Below, piece after piece: positions 36,734-46,211 of a stretch of DNA of 64,000 bases. Position 1 is the first letter of the stretch, and the number at the start of each line of letters is the position of its first letter. A model generated the notes under the pieces. The model did not search any database, was not told the origin of the DNA, and saw nothing but the letters and a program-made list of their open reading frames with translations. This DNA comes from a bacterium (GTDB lineage Bacteria; Verrucomicrobiota; Verrucomicrobiia; Limisphaerales; J093), in assembly GCA_021780105.1 (NCBI GenBank), contig JAJXZJ010000024.1, forward strand, positions 1-64,000. The letters are read 5' to 3'. The translations under genes and the position numbers were made by a program.

Positions 36734-38224
36734 ATGAATGACGCCGCTGAATTGCCCGCCCCGGCGGATATTGCCGCTCCACCCGCCGATTTGAAACGCC
36801 CGCGCCGGTCGAAGATCGCTGCCACGCCCGCCGCCCGGCTGGACCGGCTGCCGCCGCACTCGATCGAGGCGGAACAAGGCGTGCTGGGCTGCGTGTTGCT
36901 GTCTCCGGCCGAAGGGTTGGGGCTGTGCCTGCAGAAATTCAAAAGCGGCGCGGACGTGTTCTACGATCTGCGTCACCAGACCGTCTTTGCCACGATGGTG
37001 GAGATGTTTGACCAGCGGATGCCGGTGGATCCGGTCACGCTGGGACAGCGCTTGAAGGACCGGAACCAGCTCGACGCGGTCGGCGGCTACGCTTTTCTCT
37101 CGTCGCTCATGGATGCCGTGCCGTCGGCGGCGAATCTCGATTACTACATCGAGATCGTGCGGGAAAAGGCGCTGTTGCGGAAAATGATCCAGACCTGCAC
37201 GGGCATCATCACCCGCGCCCACGAGGAACAGGGCGAGGTGGCACGCCTGATGGACGAGGTGGAGCGGGACGTGCTGCGAATCGGCGAGGAGCGGGTGGAC
37301 TCGTCCGCCTCGGCGATCAAGGAGATGGTGAAGCGGGCCATCACCAAGATTGAGGAATACCAGCAAAACCAGGGGCAGTTGACCGGACTGGGCACCGGGT
37401 TCACGGACCTGGACCGGATGACCACGGGACTTCACGGTGGGGAAATGGTCGTCATCGCCGCGCGGCCCAGCATGGGCAAAACGTCGCTGGCGATGAACGT
37501 TGCCGAGTTCGTAGCCGTGGACCAGCAACTCCCGGTGGGGGTGTTCAGCCTGGAAATGACGGCCGAGGCGCTGGTGTTGCGCATGTTGTGCTCCCGGGCA
37601 CGGGTGAATCTCCGCAGCATCCGGGAGGGCTTCCTGGCGGAACGGGATTTCCCGAAACTGACCAGCGCGGCGGGCAAGCTGGCCAACGCGCCGCTGTTCA
37701 TTGATGACACGCCGGGCTTGTCCATCCTGCAATTGCGGGCGCGGGCACGCCGGATGAGCCAACAGTTTGGCATCAAGCTCTTTGTCATTGACTACCTGCA
37801 ATTGCTCCATTCTACTGCCGCACGCGCCGACCAAAACCGGCAACAGGAGATTGCGGATATTTCGGGTGGCGTGAAGGCGCTGGCGAAGGAGCTGGACGTG
37901 CCGGTCATCGTATTGAGCCAGTTGAACCGCGAGGTCGAGCGCGACAAAAGCCGCAAGCCGCGGCTTTCCGACTTGCGCGAATCCGGCGCCATCGAGCAAG
38001 ATGCCGATCTCGTCGGTCTGCTTTACAAGGCCGACACGAGCAATCCGAAGAAACCGGCCAGCGGCGACGACGACGACGAGGCGAAGGAAGTGGACGCGGG
38101 TCCCGTGAACTTATACATCGCGAAGCAACGAAACGGTCCCACCGGAGACGTGCATCTGACGTTCTTCCGTTCCATCACGCGTTTTGAGAATGCCGCCAAA
38201 GTGCCGGACGACGTGACGGCCTGA
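36734..38224 (+). CDS. dnaB: replicative DNA helicase
   Basis: Hexameric fork helicase of 496 residues. The N-terminal DnaB domain begins after a 35-residue Ala/Pro-rich leader at RLPPHSIEAEQGVLGCVLL. The C-terminal RecA-like domain has Walker A RPSMGKT at 244-250, Walker B in LFVIDYLQLL, and SQLNREVE-KPRLSDLRESGAIEQDAD. No intein is present. A small acidic insert (SGDDDDEAKEVDAG) lies near the C terminus. It starts after the rplI terminator, so a promoter must lie in 36637-36733. Confidence 0.95.
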   Translation: MNDAAELPAPADIAAPPADLKRPRRSKIAATPAARLDRLPPHSIEAEQGVLGCVLLSPAEGLGLCLQKFKSGADVFYDLRHQTVFATMVEMFDQRMPVDPVTLGQRLKDRNQLDAVGGYAFLSSLMDAVPSAANLDYYIEIVREKALLRKMIQTCTGIITRAHEEQGEVARLMDEVERDVLRIGEERVDSSASAIKEMVKRAITKIEEYQQNQGQLTGLGTGFTDLDRMTTGLHGGEMVVIAARPSMGKTSLAMNVAEFVAVDQQLPVGVFSLEMTAEALVLRMLCSRARVNLRSIREGFLAERDFPKLTSAAGKLANAPLFIDDTPGLSILQLRARARRMSQQFGIKLFVIDYLQLLHSTAARADQNRQQEIADISGGVKALAKELDVPVIVLSQLNREVERDKSRKPRLSDLRESGAIEQDADLVGLLYKADTSNPKKPASGDDDDEAKEVDAGPVNLYIAKQRNGPTGDVHLTFFRSITRFENAAKVPDDVTA

Positions 38225-38231
38225 GCGCAAG

Positions 38232-40670
38232 ATGCCAAGCACCATGACCTTTCTTTTACGCCGCGGCTGGCTCCTGTGCATGGTGCTGTGGCTGGCGGCT
38301 CCCCTCGGGCTGGCGCAGGTCAGTCTGAGCAAGGTCGTCAAGATCGAGATTCAACATGTGGGTCCGCCGGCGTGCAGCGACTCGCTCATCCGCGGCTACC
38401 TCCGCGTCAAGGAAGGCGATGTTTACAGCCGGGACAGTGTGAACGATGACGTGCGCAGCCTCTACAGCACCGGTTACTTTTACAACATCCAGGTGACCCA
38501 GGAAGACGTGGACGGCGGGCTCAAGCTGATCTACAAGGTCCAGGGCAAGCCCACCATCACGCAGATTCTCTTTACCGGAAACAAGCGTTTCAGCACGAGC
38601 AAGCTGATGAAAAAAGTCTCGTCCCGGGTTGGCCAGCCGCTGGACGAGCGGAAGCTTTTCACGGACAAGCAGGAAATCCTCAAGCTCTACCAGAAGTCCG
38701 GCCGCCAGAAGACCAAGGTGGATTACGTGCCAGTCATTGACACGCCACTGGGCAAGGGCACCGTCACCTTTGAAATCACCGAGGCGCCCAAGGTCCGGAT
38801 CAAGGACGTGCAGTTCCTCAACGCCTCGGCGTTTTCGCAGCGCAAATTGCGCATGACCATCAAGACCCGCCGGCACTGGATGTTCTCCTGGCTCACCGGC
38901 AGCGGCGTGCTGAAGGACGACCAGTTCGAGGACGACAAGGAAAAGCTGGCCGACTTCTACCGCGAGCACGGCTACATTGACTTTGAGATCAAGGACATCA
39001 AGTTCGACCAGATTGACCCGAAATGGCAAATCATCCGCTTCACGCTCAACGAGGGCGTGCTTTATCGCGTCGGCTCCCTGACCTTCGATGGCAACCAGCT
39101 TTTCAACACCAACGATATTTTGTCGAGAATCTACAGCCGGGACGGCTACAAAGTGAAACGCGGCCTGGCCATGAACTCGGGCGATGTCTTCACCCCCAAG
39201 GGCCTGAGCGAGGATTTGGAGGCCGTTGACGATTTCTACGGCGCGCGGGGATACATTGACGCCCACATCCGGCCACAGAACGTGCCGAACACCGAGCGCG
39301 GCACGATGGACCTGGTTTTCAAGATTGACGAAGGCAACCAGTCGCGGATCGAACGGGTCGAGATCAAGGGCAACACCAAGACCAAGGACAAGGTGATCCG
39401 GCGCGAACTGGCCGTGAACCCCGGCGAAATCTTCGACATGGTCCGCGTGAAGCTCAGCACCAACCGCCTTTACGGTCTGAACTACTTCTCGAAGGTGGAC
39501 GCCCAACCGGAGCCGACGATGATCAAGGACCACAAGGACCTGGTCCTCAGCGTCGAGGAGAAGAACACCGGCAACGTGCGGGTGGGCGCCGGTTTCAGCA
39601 CGGTGGAAAGCCTGGTCGGTTTTGTCGAAGTCAGCCAGGGCGATTTCGACCTGTTCAAATCCCCCTACTTCCTCGGCACCGGCGCGGGCCAGAAAATCCG
39701 CCTTGAACTTCAATACGGCACGTTGATGCAGGATTACGAGCTGACGTTCATTGAACCCTGGTTCTTGGGACGCAAACTTGCCTTCAGCACCGACTTTTAC
39801 TACCGCGACCTGGACTACTACAGCTCCATTTACAATGTGCGCCAGGCCGGCATGAGGCTGGGCCTCACCCGGACGCTTTGGAACGATTTCTGGATTGGCA
39901 ACGTCAGTTACACCATCGAAAACGTCGGCCTGGTTCACATGGCGTCGCCCACGACGTTCGTGGACACCAATGGCGTCGTGCAGACCCTGGACCCCGTCCC
40001 GCCGGAAATCCGGGCCGAAGAGGGCTACACGCTGGTTTCCAAGATCGGGACCAGCATCTCCTACGACTCGCGCAACAGCGTGATGCTGCCCGACCGCGGC
40101 CAGCGGACCACGCTGCAGACGGAATTCGCGGGCGGCCCGTTCGGCGGGGACACGGACTTCTACAAACTCGAGCTGGACACCTCGCGCTATTTCCGCGGCT
40201 TCGCCCCGGGTCACGTGCTGGAAATTGACGCTCAGATCGGGTTCGTGGACAACCACAGCGGCGACTCGGAGGTTCACCTGTTTGACCGCTGGTTCCTGGG
40301 CGGCCTTTACAACCTGCGCGGTTACAACTTCCACGCGGTCGGGCCTTACGACTCCACCGGCACCGAGCCCATCGGCGGCCGGACCTTCTGGTTTGCCACC
40401 GCCGAATACAGCATCCCGATTATTGAACGAGTTCGGCTGGCGGCGTTCTACGATATTGGCAACGTTTATCCGTATGCCTACAGTTTCCGGACCTTGAACT
40501 CAGACTATGGCCTTTACAGCGACGACTACGGCATTGGCATCCGCCTTAACATCCCGTCCATCGGGCCGTTGCGGCTTGATTACGCCATACCGCTGACGCA
40601 TGACCGCTTCGTCGGCAACAGTGGACACTTTCAGTTTGGCGTAGGCTTCACTCGCGATTACAGTCAATAA
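38232..40670 (+). CDS. bamA: outer membrane protein assembly factor BamA
   Basis: Omp85-family insertase of 812 residues. A signal peptide covers about 1-28, five POTRA-like domains cover about 30-440, and the C-terminal beta-barrel carries the conserved LRGY motif (NLRGYNFHAVGP). It begins 8 bases after dnaB and is followed 18 bases later by an OmpH/Skp gene, the usual bamA-skp pairing. It provides good evidence for a true outer membrane. Confidence 0.94.
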   Translation: MPSTMTFLLRRGWLLCMVLWLAAPLGLAQVSLSKVVKIEIQHVGPPACSDSLIRGYLRVKEGDVYSRDSVNDDVRSLYSTGYFYNIQVTQEDVDGGLKLIYKVQGKPTITQILFTGNKRFSTSKLMKKVSSRVGQPLDERKLFTDKQEILKLYQKSGRQKTKVDYVPVIDTPLGKGTVTFEITEAPKVRIKDVQFLNASAFSQRKLRMTIKTRRHWMFSWLTGSGVLKDDQFEDDKEKLADFYREHGYIDFEIKDIKFDQIDPKWQIIRFTLNEGVLYRVGSLTFDGNQLFNTNDILSRIYSRDGYKVKRGLAMNSGDVFTPKGLSEDLEAVDDFYGARGYIDAHIRPQNVPNTERGTMDLVFKIDEGNQSRIERVEIKGNTKTKDKVIRRELAVNPGEIFDMVRVKLSTNRLYGLNYFSKVDAQPEPTMIKDHKDLVLSVEEKNTGNVRVGAGFSTVESLVGFVEVSQGDFDLFKSPYFLGTGAGQKIRLELQYGTLMQDYELTFIEPWFLGRKLAFSTDFYYRDLDYYSSIYNVRQAGMRLGLTRTLWNDFWIGNVSYTIENVGLVHMASPTTFVDTNGVVQTLDPVPPEIRAEEGYTLVSKIGTSISYDSRNSVMLPDRGQRTTLQTEFAGGPFGGDTDFYKLELDTSRYFRGFAPGHVLEIDAQIGFVDNHSGDSEVHLFDRWFLGGLYNLRGYNFHAVGPYDSTGTEPIGGRTFWFATAEYSIPIIERVRLAAFYDIGNVYPYAYSFRTLNSDYGLYSDDYGIGIRLNIPSIGPLRLDYAIPLTHDRFVGNSGHFQFGVGFTRDYSQ

Positions 40671-40688
40671 ATCAACATCATCAATGCA

Positions 40689-41351
40689 ATGAACATCAAA
40701 CCGCTCGCCAGCCTCCGTGCCGCCGTTCTGGCGGTGATGGCCATCGGGGTCGCCTCCGCCTTCGCGCAGGCCGAACCTAAAATCGCCGTGGTCAACCTCA
40801 AGACCGTCTTCGACGGTTACTACAAAACCAAGCAGTCCGACGCGCTCGTCAAGGACCGGCAGGCCGATTACACCAAGGAGCGCAAGCGGATGGAAGACGA
40901 CTACAAGAAGGCCAACGACGAATACCGCAAGTTGAGCGACAGCGCCACCGACCAGGCCGTGTCCGCCGACGAGCGTGACAAACGCAAGAAGGACGCGGAA
41001 AGCAAACTTCAGGAAATCCGCGAGATCGAACAGAGCGCCCGCCAGTTTGACAGCCAGTTCCGCACCCAGATCACGGACCAGATCAACCGGATGCGCGACA
41101 AGATCCTGCAGGACATTCGCGAAGTCGTGAACAGCAAGGCCAAGACCGCGGGCTACACCCTCGTGTTGGACACGGCGGCCATGAGCGCCGACCGCACGCC
41201 CGTCGTCCTGTTCACCTCCGGCAGTCCGGACCTCACCGACGACGTGCTCAAGGATCTGAACGACAAAGCTCCTCCGGGCGCGCTGACCAGCTCGACCAAT
41301 CAGCCTACAGCCACGCCGCCGGCCAGCCCGGCGAATGGCGGCATCAAGTGA
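40689..41351 (+). CDS. OmpH/Skp-family periplasmic chaperone
   Basis: 220-residue exported protein. A signal peptide ends near residue 28 (ASAFAQA), then comes the OmpH start EPKIAVVNLKTVFDGYYKTKQSD and a long charged coiled-coil arm (about 60-135). A beta-strand end (YTLVLDTAAM) and a Thr/Pro/Ala-rich tail complete it. Skp-type chaperones escort outer membrane proteins to BamA, encoded just upstream. Confidence 0.88.
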   Translation: MNIKPLASLRAAVLAVMAIGVASAFAQAEPKIAVVNLKTVFDGYYKTKQSDALVKDRQADYTKERKRMEDDYKKANDEYRKLSDSATDQAVSADERDKRKKDAESKLQEIREIEQSARQFDSQFRTQITDQINRMRDKILQDIREVVNSKAKTAGYTLVLDTAAMSADRTPVVLFTSGSPDLTDDVLKDLNDKAPPGALTSSTNQPTATPPASPANGGIK

Positions 41352-41379
41352 GATTTGTTTCCTCTGGCAACTCCGCCCC

Positions 41380-41402
41380 GCCCCGCTGGCGGGGCTTTTT
41401 GT
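41380..41402 (+). terminator. Rho-independent terminator after ompH/skp
   Basis: GCCCCG (41380-41385) pairs with CGGGGC (41390-41395) around a CTGG loop, followed by TTTTTGTT. It lies 29 bases past the ompH stop and ends the dnaB-bamA-ompH transcript before the convergent SirB1-like gene. Confidence 0.85.
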
Positions 41403-41406
41403 TGCC

Positions 41407-42297
41407 CTACTTCGCCAGCGCCACCAGATACCGCTGGAGTCGGGCGGCCTCCTCCGGTTGCTTCCGATGCGCGTAAATCTGGTGCAGGTTCGAGCACATC
41501 CGCAGCAAGGTGCGCCCGGAGCTTGCCGGCGCCAGGAAGGGTTCCTGAAACCCGTGTCCGCTGCGCTGAAGATGCTGGACGCAGTCCGCGCGCGTCAGCA
41601 GCTTGCCGCGGTTGAAGGCATCAATGAAAAACGTCTCGGTGGAGGACTGGTAACGGCAGAGGAAATGGCCGGGCATCGCAATGCCCGCGATGGGCAGTTG
41701 CAGCCGCCGGGCCAGCAGCCAGTAAAGCACGCAGAGGCTGATCGGATTGCCGGCGCGCCGGTCAATCACCCGGTTGAGATAACTGTTGTCCGGCTCGTAG
41801 TAATTCTCCTGGTTGCCGCGGAAACCGAGTTCGTCAAACAGATAGGTGTTCATCGCGGACAGCACGCCCGCCGCTCCGTCCTTCAGCACCATCCGCTCGC
41901 GGAGGGTTTCGGCAAAGAGGTCAAGCCAGGCGCGATACGCCGCCACGTTCGTTTCGGGATGACGCGTCTGTGCCAGCAGCCAAACGCCTTCCTCCAGGTC
42001 AAGGTTCTCGCCGTGGGCGATGCAGAAGGCCACGAAGCGCGTGTCCGCCTCAAGCCGGGCAAAGTGTCGGAGGATTTCCGTCGCGCGCCGGCGCAGCAAC
42101 GGCTCATCACTCAAGGTGTGCGCCCGCAGCCAGCCGGCCGCCGCCGGCCCGCCGCCCAAAATCTTGTCGCGCACGGCCTGATAGACGCCGGGATCCTCGT
42201 CCGCCAGCAACGTCAGCAAAGCCGCCTGCTGCCTGGCGGCAGGGGCGTCCACGGCAAGGTTGGCAGTTGTTGCTTTCATGCCGGCGTTCCGGACCAA
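41407..42297 (-). CDS. SirB1/transglutaminase-like protein
   Basis: 296-residue protein of the SirB1 family with a transglutaminase-like core: NTYLFDELGFRGNQENYYEPDNSYLNRVIDRRAGNPISLCVLYWLLARRL, then GIAMPGHFLCRY and FIDAFNRGK. The core contains the Cys and His expected for the fold. Tetratricopeptide-like helices (LHQIYAHRKQPEEAARLQRYL) end the protein. The biochemical function is not established. The start could be the ATG at 42279 (MKATT) instead. Confidence 0.85.
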   Translation of the reverse strand: MVRNAGMKATTANLAVDAPAARQQAALLTLLADEDPGVYQAVRDKILGGGPAAAGWLRAHTLSDEPLLRRRATEILRHFARLEADTRFVAFCIAHGENLDLEEGVWLLAQTRHPETNVAAYRAWLDLFAETLRERMVLKDGAAGVLSAMNTYLFDELGFRGNQENYYEPDNSYLNRVIDRRAGNPISLCVLYWLLARRLQLPIAGIAMPGHFLCRYQSSTETFFIDAFNRGKLLTRADCVQHLQRSGHGFQEPFLAPASSGRTLLRMCSNLHQIYAHRKQPEEAARLQRYLVALAK

Positions 42298-42369
42298 TGC
42301 CAGCAGAAGCCGGCGCTTTTTTCAACCGGGAAAACGACTGGCGCACGGTAATCTGTTCTGCGCCGGTTG

Positions 42370-44442
42370 TCAGACGATTTCCACCGGGCATTTCGGCAGC
42401 GCGTCCAGAAAGGTCTGGCCGTATTTCTTGGCGAGGATGCGGTTGTCCAGCACCACGACGATGCCGGTGTCAGTCTTGGTGCGGATCAACCGGCCAACGC
42501 CCTGGCGGAATTTCAAAATCGCCTCGGGCAGGGAAAATTCGGCGAAGGAATTGCCGCCGCGCGCCTCGATCGCCTCGATCCGCGCCTCAATGAGCGGATG
42601 GTCCGGCACGGCGAACGGCAGGCGCGTGATGATGACGTTGGAGAGCGCCTCGCCCGGCACATCCACGCCCTGCCAGAAACTGTCCGTGCCGAACAGCACC
42701 GAGTCCACGTCGTCCTTGAACTTCTCCAGCATCGTCGAGCGCGGCATGCCGGTGCCCTGCACAAAGCACGCCACGCCGAGGCGGTTGAAGAACGGCTCCA
42801 TCCGCTCGCCCAGTTCCTGCATCAGTTTGTAATTCGTGAAGAGCACGAACGCCTTGCCGTGGGTTTGCTTCACGAAATGCCCGATCCAATGTTCCAGCGC
42901 GTCGGCGTATCCGGGTTCGCGCGGGTCGGGCATTTTTTTGACGGTGAACAATTGCATCTGCCGCTCGTAATCGAACGGCGTGCCGACCTGCAACTGCGTG
43001 GCGGACTCGCAGCCGACGCGCTTCGCGAAGTAACTTAATCCCGCTGGCGCGGGTTTTAATCTCAAGGTTGAGGGTTCAGATTTGAGATTGGCAGAGGTTG
43101 CCAGCGTGGCGCTGGTCATGATGATGCTCGTGTCGCTTTCGAACAAACGCCGGCGCAGAAAATCCGCCACGTCCACCGGCGCGGCATTGAGCGCGAGCTG
43201 GCGTTGCGCCTTGCCGCTGCGCTCCACCCAGTAAACGTGGTCGCGGGCACCCTGGTTGAGAAATTCCGCGACCTCGTCCCGCAGCTCGCCGAGCCGCCGG
43301 TTGCATTCGATCAGTTCCTGTCCGATTTCCTTGTCCTCGCTGGCCTTGATCAGCTCGCTCACCGCCTCGCGCAAGCGCTGGATCGGCAGGGTCACGTTAT
43401 CCGGCACCAGCTCCGCGCGGCGGATGCGCAACTCGGTCCAGTCGCGCCGGCGGCGGCCGGGATTCGCCTCGTCGGCGAAACGGCTGCGGGCGGTGACGTT
43501 CAACTCCTCGCAGGCGGTTTCGACCTTCGCGAAGAACGCTTCCGCCTGTTCGATCAAATCGCCCACCAGTTTCACCGCCGCGCCCTGACGCAGCGTGGCG
43601 AGCAGGCCCTTCTCGGTCTTCGGATTCCACAGCCGGTGCAGCGCCCAGCGCATCTGGCCGCTCGACACGCTCAGGCCGATGTGCCGCGACGCCACCGACT
43701 CCATCTGGTGCGCTTCATCGAAGATGACGAAGTCGTTCTTGAACAGGATGCCGCCGTCAATTTCCTCCTCAATCCCGCCGAGCAGCGTGAAGAACAGCGT
43801 GTGGTTCAGCACCAGCACATCGGCCGAAAGGAACCGCTGGCGCGCCCGCTGGAAGAAGCAAACCGGGTGGTCCTTCGCAAATTCCGACGGATGCCCGCAC
43901 ATTTTGGGGGTGCAAAGACCGCGCTCCGAGCACACCTGCGCCCAGACCTTCGGGTCCGGTTCCGGGTCGAGGTCCGACAAACTCCCGTCGTCGGTCCGCT
44001 GCGACCACTCGTGGAGGCGTTGCAGCTCCTCCGCCTCCGAGGACGTGAACAGGTTGCGGGCCTGCTGCATGGCCTTGTGCAGCCGGCGGGTGCAAAGGTA
44101 GTTCGCCCGGCCCTTGAGCATCGAGAAATCAAACCGCACCGGCAGAATCTGCGCCAGCATCGGCAGGTCCTTTTGCGTGAGCTGCTCCTGCAGGTTGATC
44201 GTGTGCGTGGAGACGATGGCCTTTTTCCGCTCGGCCACGGCGAACAAAATTGCCGGGATCAAATACGCCAGGCTTTTGCCGACGCCGGTGCCGGCCTCCA
44301 CGGCGAGGTGTTCGCGGTGTTGCAGCGCCCGCGCCACGGCCACGGCCATTTCCTGCTGTTGCGGGCGGAACTCGAAGTTCTTCGCGCGGGAGAGCAGGCC
44401 GTTGGGCGAGAAGATGGCCTCGACCTGTGCGACGAGGTCCAT
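42370..44442 (-). CDS. DinG/XPD-type ATP-dependent DNA helicase
   Basis: Superfamily 2 helicase of 690 residues from the ATG at 44442; a longer frame to 44619 has no family similarity. Walker A is GTGVGKS at 51-57 and the DEAH box is in IFDEAHQMES. The cysteines in YLCTRR, CSERGLCTPKMCG and PVCFFQ fit an XPD/DinG iron-sulfur cluster. The C-terminal motifs are FTNYKLMQELGER, FWQGVDVPGEAL and GRLIRTKTDTG. An odd segment SANLKSEPSTLRLKPAPAG after the TSATL motif is coded by a palindromic sequence. Confidence 0.9.
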   Translation of the reverse strand: MDLVAQVEAIFSPNGLLSRAKNFEFRPQQQEMAVAVARALQHREHLAVEAGTGVGKSLAYLIPAILFAVAERKKAIVSTHTINLQEQLTQKDLPMLAQILPVRFDFSMLKGRANYLCTRRLHKAMQQARNLFTSSEAEELQRLHEWSQRTDDGSLSDLDPEPDPKVWAQVCSERGLCTPKMCGHPSEFAKDHPVCFFQRARQRFLSADVLVLNHTLFFTLLGGIEEEIDGGILFKNDFVIFDEAHQMESVASRHIGLSVSSGQMRWALHRLWNPKTEKGLLATLRQGAAVKLVGDLIEQAEAFFAKVETACEELNVTARSRFADEANPGRRRRDWTELRIRRAELVPDNVTLPIQRLREAVSELIKASEDKEIGQELIECNRRLGELRDEVAEFLNQGARDHVYWVERSGKAQRQLALNAAPVDVADFLRRRLFESDTSIIMTSATLATSANLKSEPSTLRLKPAPAGLSYFAKRVGCESATQLQVGTPFDYERQMQLFTVKKMPDPREPGYADALEHWIGHFVKQTHGKAFVLFTNYKLMQELGERMEPFFNRLGVACFVQGTGMPRSTMLEKFKDDVDSVLFGTDSFWQGVDVPGEALSNVIITRLPFAVPDHPLIEARIEAIEARGGNSFAEFSLPEAILKFRQGVGRLIRTKTDTGIVVVLDNRILAKKYGQTFLDALPKCPVEIV
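43037..43089. repeat. palindromic A+T-rich element inside the dinG-like gene
   Basis: AATCTCAA at 43058-43065 pairs with TTGAGATT at 43082-43089. Directly beside it CCCGC-TGGC-GCGGG (43040-43053) forms a second small hairpin. In frame on the minus strand the region codes for NLKSEPSTLRLKPAPAG, next to the conserved TSATLATSA block. The NLKSE peptide also appears in the purL palindrome. Confidence 0.5.
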
Positions 44443-44639
44443 GCCGGCGGGCTGAGATTCGACCGCGATAATCACCGCCGCATCATGTCCGAATAGACCG
44501 TCCGGATGAAGCAAAACCCGCGCCGCCCTGCTGTGCTCCGCCACGATCAGCCTCCCCGCGTCGCGGTTTGGCCCGGGTTTTGGCCTTTGCTTCCCGGTGA
44601 ATTTGGCGTAAATATGCACCTTCCGCTTCGGCGGATGGC

Positions 44640-46199
44640 ATGAAACCTCGGGTTGAAATCTACGACACGACCCTGCGCGACGGCAGTCAGGGTGAAGGCA
44701 TCAATTTTTCGGCGGCGGACAAGCTCCGCATCGCCGAAAAACTGGACGGCTTCGGGGTTCCTTACATTGAGGGTGGCTGGCCCGGCTCCAATCCAAAGGA
44801 CATGGAGTTTTTCAAGCAAGCTGCCAGGCGCTCATGGAAATGCGCCCGCATCGCCGCTTTCAGCATGACCCGCCGCAAAGGTGTGCGAGTGGAGGCGGAT
44901 GATTTGATGCGCCAAGTGTTGGAGGCCGAGACGCCGGTCGTCACCATCGTCGGCAAGACGTGGTTGCTCCACGTTACCGAGGTGTTGCGGGCCAAGCCGG
45001 ACGAAAATCTGGCGATGATCGGCGACACGATCCGGTTTCTCCGGGATCATGGCAAAACGGTTTTCTACGACGCCGAGCACAGTTTTGACGGCTTCAAGGA
45101 CGAGCCGGACTACGCGCTGGCAACCTGGCAGGCGGCGGAAAAGGCAGGTGCGGAGTGCATCGTGCTCTGCGATACCAACGGTGGCTGTCTGCCCGAGGAA
45201 ATCGCCCGCATCACGGCGTTTGCCAAGGGCAGGCTCACGGCGCCGCTCGGCATTCACACGCATAACGATTGTGGCCTTGGTGTGGCCAACGCGCTCGCCG
45301 GCATTCAAGCGGGGGCTGTGCAGGTCCAGGGCACGATTAACGGCTACGGCGAACGCACGGGCAACTGCAACCTGACAAGTGTCATTCCGATTCTCGCCTT
45401 CAAACTGGGACTGTCTCCCGTTCCGGCTTCGTCGCTTCGCCGGCTCAAGGAACTTTCACAGTTCGTGGATGAGATCGCGAATCTGCGCCACAATCCGCGG
45501 GAGCCGTGGGTCGGCCAGACGGCCTTTGCCCACAAGGGTGGCATGCACGTCCACGCCATTGAACGGGTGGCGCGCAGTTACGAGCATGTTGACCCGGCGG
45601 CGGTCGGCAATTGCCGCAGAGTTTTGGTGAGTGATATGTCCGGCCGGACCAACATTCTCATCAAGGCCGAGGAACTTGGTTTCAAACTCTCGGCCGACAC
45701 GCCGGAACTCAAGACCGTGCTCGCCCGGATCAAAGAGCTGGAAGGCGAGGGCTACGAATACGAGGCCGCCGAGGCCTCGCTCGCCTTGCTCATCGAGCGC
45801 ATCCTCAAGCGACGCGAATCGCCATTTGCGGTTGAGGCGTATCATGTCTCCATGCGCCGTGCCGGGCCGGACCGCATCTGCGAGGCGACCGTCAAGGTGC
45901 GCGTCGGCGATCGCCGCGCCCACACCGTGGCGGAAGGCGACGGCCCGGTGAACGCGCTGGACGCCGCGCTGCGAATGGCACTGGTGACGTTCTTCCCGCG
46001 GCTGGCGGAGGTGCGGCTGACCGACTACAAAGTGCGCATCCTGGACAGCGGCACGGGCACGGCCGCCAAGACCCGCGTGCTCATCGAATCGAGCGACGGC
46101 CGGCGCGATTGGGGCACCGTGGGTTTGAACGAGAACATCATTGAAGCCAGCCTCCAGGCGCTCGTGGACAGCATCGAGTTTGCCCTGACGAAGAAGTAA
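44640..46199 (+). CDS. cimA: citramalate synthase (CimA-type LeuA homolog)
   Basis: Condenses pyruvate and acetyl-CoA to citramalate for isoleucine synthesis. The 519-residue protein has VEIYDTTLRDGSQGEGINFS, IEGGWPGSNPKD, VLCDTNGGCLPEE, GIHTHNDCGLGVANALAGI, NGYGERTGNCNL and FAHKGGMHVHA. The GGWPGSNPKD segment and the C-terminal LeuA regulatory domain (about 370-519) separate CimA from ordinary 2-isopropylmalate synthase. Divergent from the dinG-like gene. Confidence 0.92.
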   Translation: MKPRVEIYDTTLRDGSQGEGINFSAADKLRIAEKLDGFGVPYIEGGWPGSNPKDMEFFKQAARRSWKCARIAAFSMTRRKGVRVEADDLMRQVLEAETPVVTIVGKTWLLHVTEVLRAKPDENLAMIGDTIRFLRDHGKTVFYDAEHSFDGFKDEPDYALATWQAAEKAGAECIVLCDTNGGCLPEEIARITAFAKGRLTAPLGIHTHNDCGLGVANALAGIQAGAVQVQGTINGYGERTGNCNLTSVIPILAFKLGLSPVPASSLRRLKELSQFVDEIANLRHNPREPWVGQTAFAHKGGMHVHAIERVARSYEHVDPAAVGNCRRVLVSDMSGRTNILIKAEELGFKLSADTPELKTVLARIKELEGEGYEYEAAEASLALLIERILKRRESPFAVEAYHVSMRRAGPDRICEATVKVRVGDRRAHTVAEGDGPVNALDAALRMALVTFFPRLAEVRLTDYKVRILDSGTGTAAKTRVLIESSDGRRDWGTVGLNENIIEASLQALVDSIEFALTKK

Positions 46200-46211
46200 A
46201 ATCCGATCCGC

